Assembly: GCA_018969935.1 (NCBI GenBank)
Contig: JAGWXJ010000089.1
Location: 1 to 7,712 of the forward strand
DNA length: 7,712 nt
Origin: Alphaproteobacteria bacterium
Lineage (GTDB): Bacteria; Pseudomonadota; Alphaproteobacteria; Micavibrionales; UBA1664
Direction of reading: 5' to 3'
Shown: positions 6,975 through 7,712 of the stretch, one piece after another
How positions within the stretch are numbered: the stretch's first letter is position 1
How the letters are laid out: every line of letters starts with the position of its first letter
Translations under genes and position numbers: made by a program
The notes under the pieces: model-generated
The model's database searches: none
Told to the model about the DNA's origin: nothing
The model's input: the letters and a program-made list of their open reading frames with translations, nothing else

Positions 6975-7712
6975 ATGGATTTGGGTTTCAAGCTTTATGC
7001 CTTTCTGTTTATCGGCGCTTACCTTGCCGTCATGGTTTTGACGGGTATCTGGTACGGGCGACGCGAGGATTCAGGCGACTTTATCATCGGGAACCGCAAT
7101 ATCGGCGTTATCCCCACGGCGGCATCGCTTGCCGCATCCTTCCGTGACGGTGGGGGGATTGTTTTCTGGATCTCCATGGGGTTTGCCGCGAGTTATTCGG
7201 CGCTATGGCTGTTTGTTGGTGTGGCATTATCCGCCGCTGTGCTTGCGTATCTGGGGCCGCGCTTGCGCGCCGAGGCCGCCGAGGACGGGCATATAACCAT
7301 ACAGGAACGCGTGCGCGAATATGTGGGCCCCGTTTCGGCCAAGCTGACAGCCGTCATATCCCTTGTTTTCGGCATCCTCATCATGGCCTTGCAGTACCAC
7401 GTATCGGGTACCATTTTTGCGGAGATCATGGGGGTGCCCAAAGCCATGGGCGTGCTGGCAACAGGCCTAATTATTGCGGCCTACATGGTGGCAGGCGGGT
7501 ACAAGAGCGTGATTGTGACGGATACCATCCAGTTCTTCATCATGTTCAGCCTTGTCACTATTCCGTTCCTTGTGCATCCCGCAGCATCGGACATGGTGCA
7601 ATTCGGGACTTTTTTTGAAGGCAATTTCGTGGATTCGGCGGCGCTTTTGCTGTTCGGGCTTTACTACCTCATCATGGTGCCGGAGAGCTGGCAGCGCATT
7701 TTTTCGGCACGG
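6975..7712 (+). CDS. sodium:solute symporter (SSS/SLC5 family) permease, 3'-truncated by the window edge
   Basis: SSS transporters use a sodium or proton gradient to import solutes such as proline, sugars, carboxylates or choline; the substrate cannot be told here. The reading frame runs open for 246 codons to the right edge, about half the usual 450-550 residues. Hydrophobic segments lie at about 7-27, 44-55 continuing to 61-75, 76-94, 124-142, 157-172, 185-202 and 221-235. Family hallmarks are the FIIGNRNIG stretch after the first segment (37-44), AGGYKSVIVTDTIQF at 173-187 (the conserved GG-x-x-x-V-x-x-TD-x-x-Q pattern), and SWQRIFSAR at 238-246. Asp58 in the broken helix (SFRDGGG) sits where PutP has its essential Asp55, by eye. 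The start at 6975 has GGGGGA 4 nt upstream; an in-frame ATG at 6963 lacks a ribosome site and would add four residues. It may be cotranscribed with the 379-aa gene 66 bp upstream. Confidence 0.88.
   Translation, partial: MDLGFKLYAFLFIGAYLAVMVLTGIWYGRREDSGDFIIGNRNIGVIPTAASLAASFRDGGGIVFWISMGFAASYSALWLFVGVALSAAVLAYLGPRLRAEAAEDGHITIQERVREYVGPVSAKLTAVISLVFGILIMALQYHVSGTIFAEIMGVPKAMGVLATGLIIAAYMVAGGYKSVIVTDTIQFFIMFSLVTIPFLVHPAASDMVQFGTFFEGNFVDSAALLLFGLYYLIMVPESWQRIFSAR

Noticed and set aside
7205..7618. A 137-codon plus-strand frame overlapping the transporter
   Set aside because: It is out of frame with the membrane protein that reads continuously from 6975 to the edge with SSS family motifs.

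Overview
The window looks like a stretch of alphaproteobacterial chromosome. The evidence is an LptD whose CxxC periplasmic motif and single C-terminal cysteine resemble alphaproteobacterial homologues, a roughly 700-residue ParE with an Ala/Lys-rich N-terminal tail, and moderately GC-rich codon usage with GTG/ATG starts. A lineage such as Micavibrionales or a Rhodospirillales relative is a guess; nothing here fixes the family. I see no rRNA, tRNA, CRISPR array, insertion sequence, prophage gene or integrase.

Layout: (1) 1-2239, plus strand: lptD, the outer-membrane LPS translocon, missing its 5' end and signal peptide at the window edge. (2) 2246-3169, minus strand: an unrecognised 307-residue cysteine-rich putative lipoprotein, convergent with lptD (6 bp between stop codons), with its own near-consensus sigma70-type promoter at 3205-3233. 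(3) 3235-3609, minus: an unrecognised 124-residue lipoprotein whose start overlaps the parE stop (TGATG). (4) 3609-5693, minus: parE, topoisomerase IV subunit B, complete with all ATPase and TOPRIM motifs. (5) 5694-5768: a 75-bp divergent intergenic region. (6) 5769-6908, plus: an unrecognised, cysteine-free 379-residue exported protein that looks like two related modules. (7) 6975 to the right edge, plus: the N-terminal half of a sodium:solute symporter family transporter.

Functionally, most of the window concerns the cell envelope: LPS export to the outer membrane, two lipoproteins, an exported protein and an inner-membrane transporter. The exception is parE, which decatenates daughter chromosomes. 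The two lipoprotein genes lie directly downstream of parE on the same strand; the first probably shares its transcript and is translationally coupled, and the second can be transcribed separately. I found no convincing new multi-gene system. The three unrecognised exported proteins and the unusual arrangement around the second lipoprotein's promoter and leader are the parts most worth a second look.
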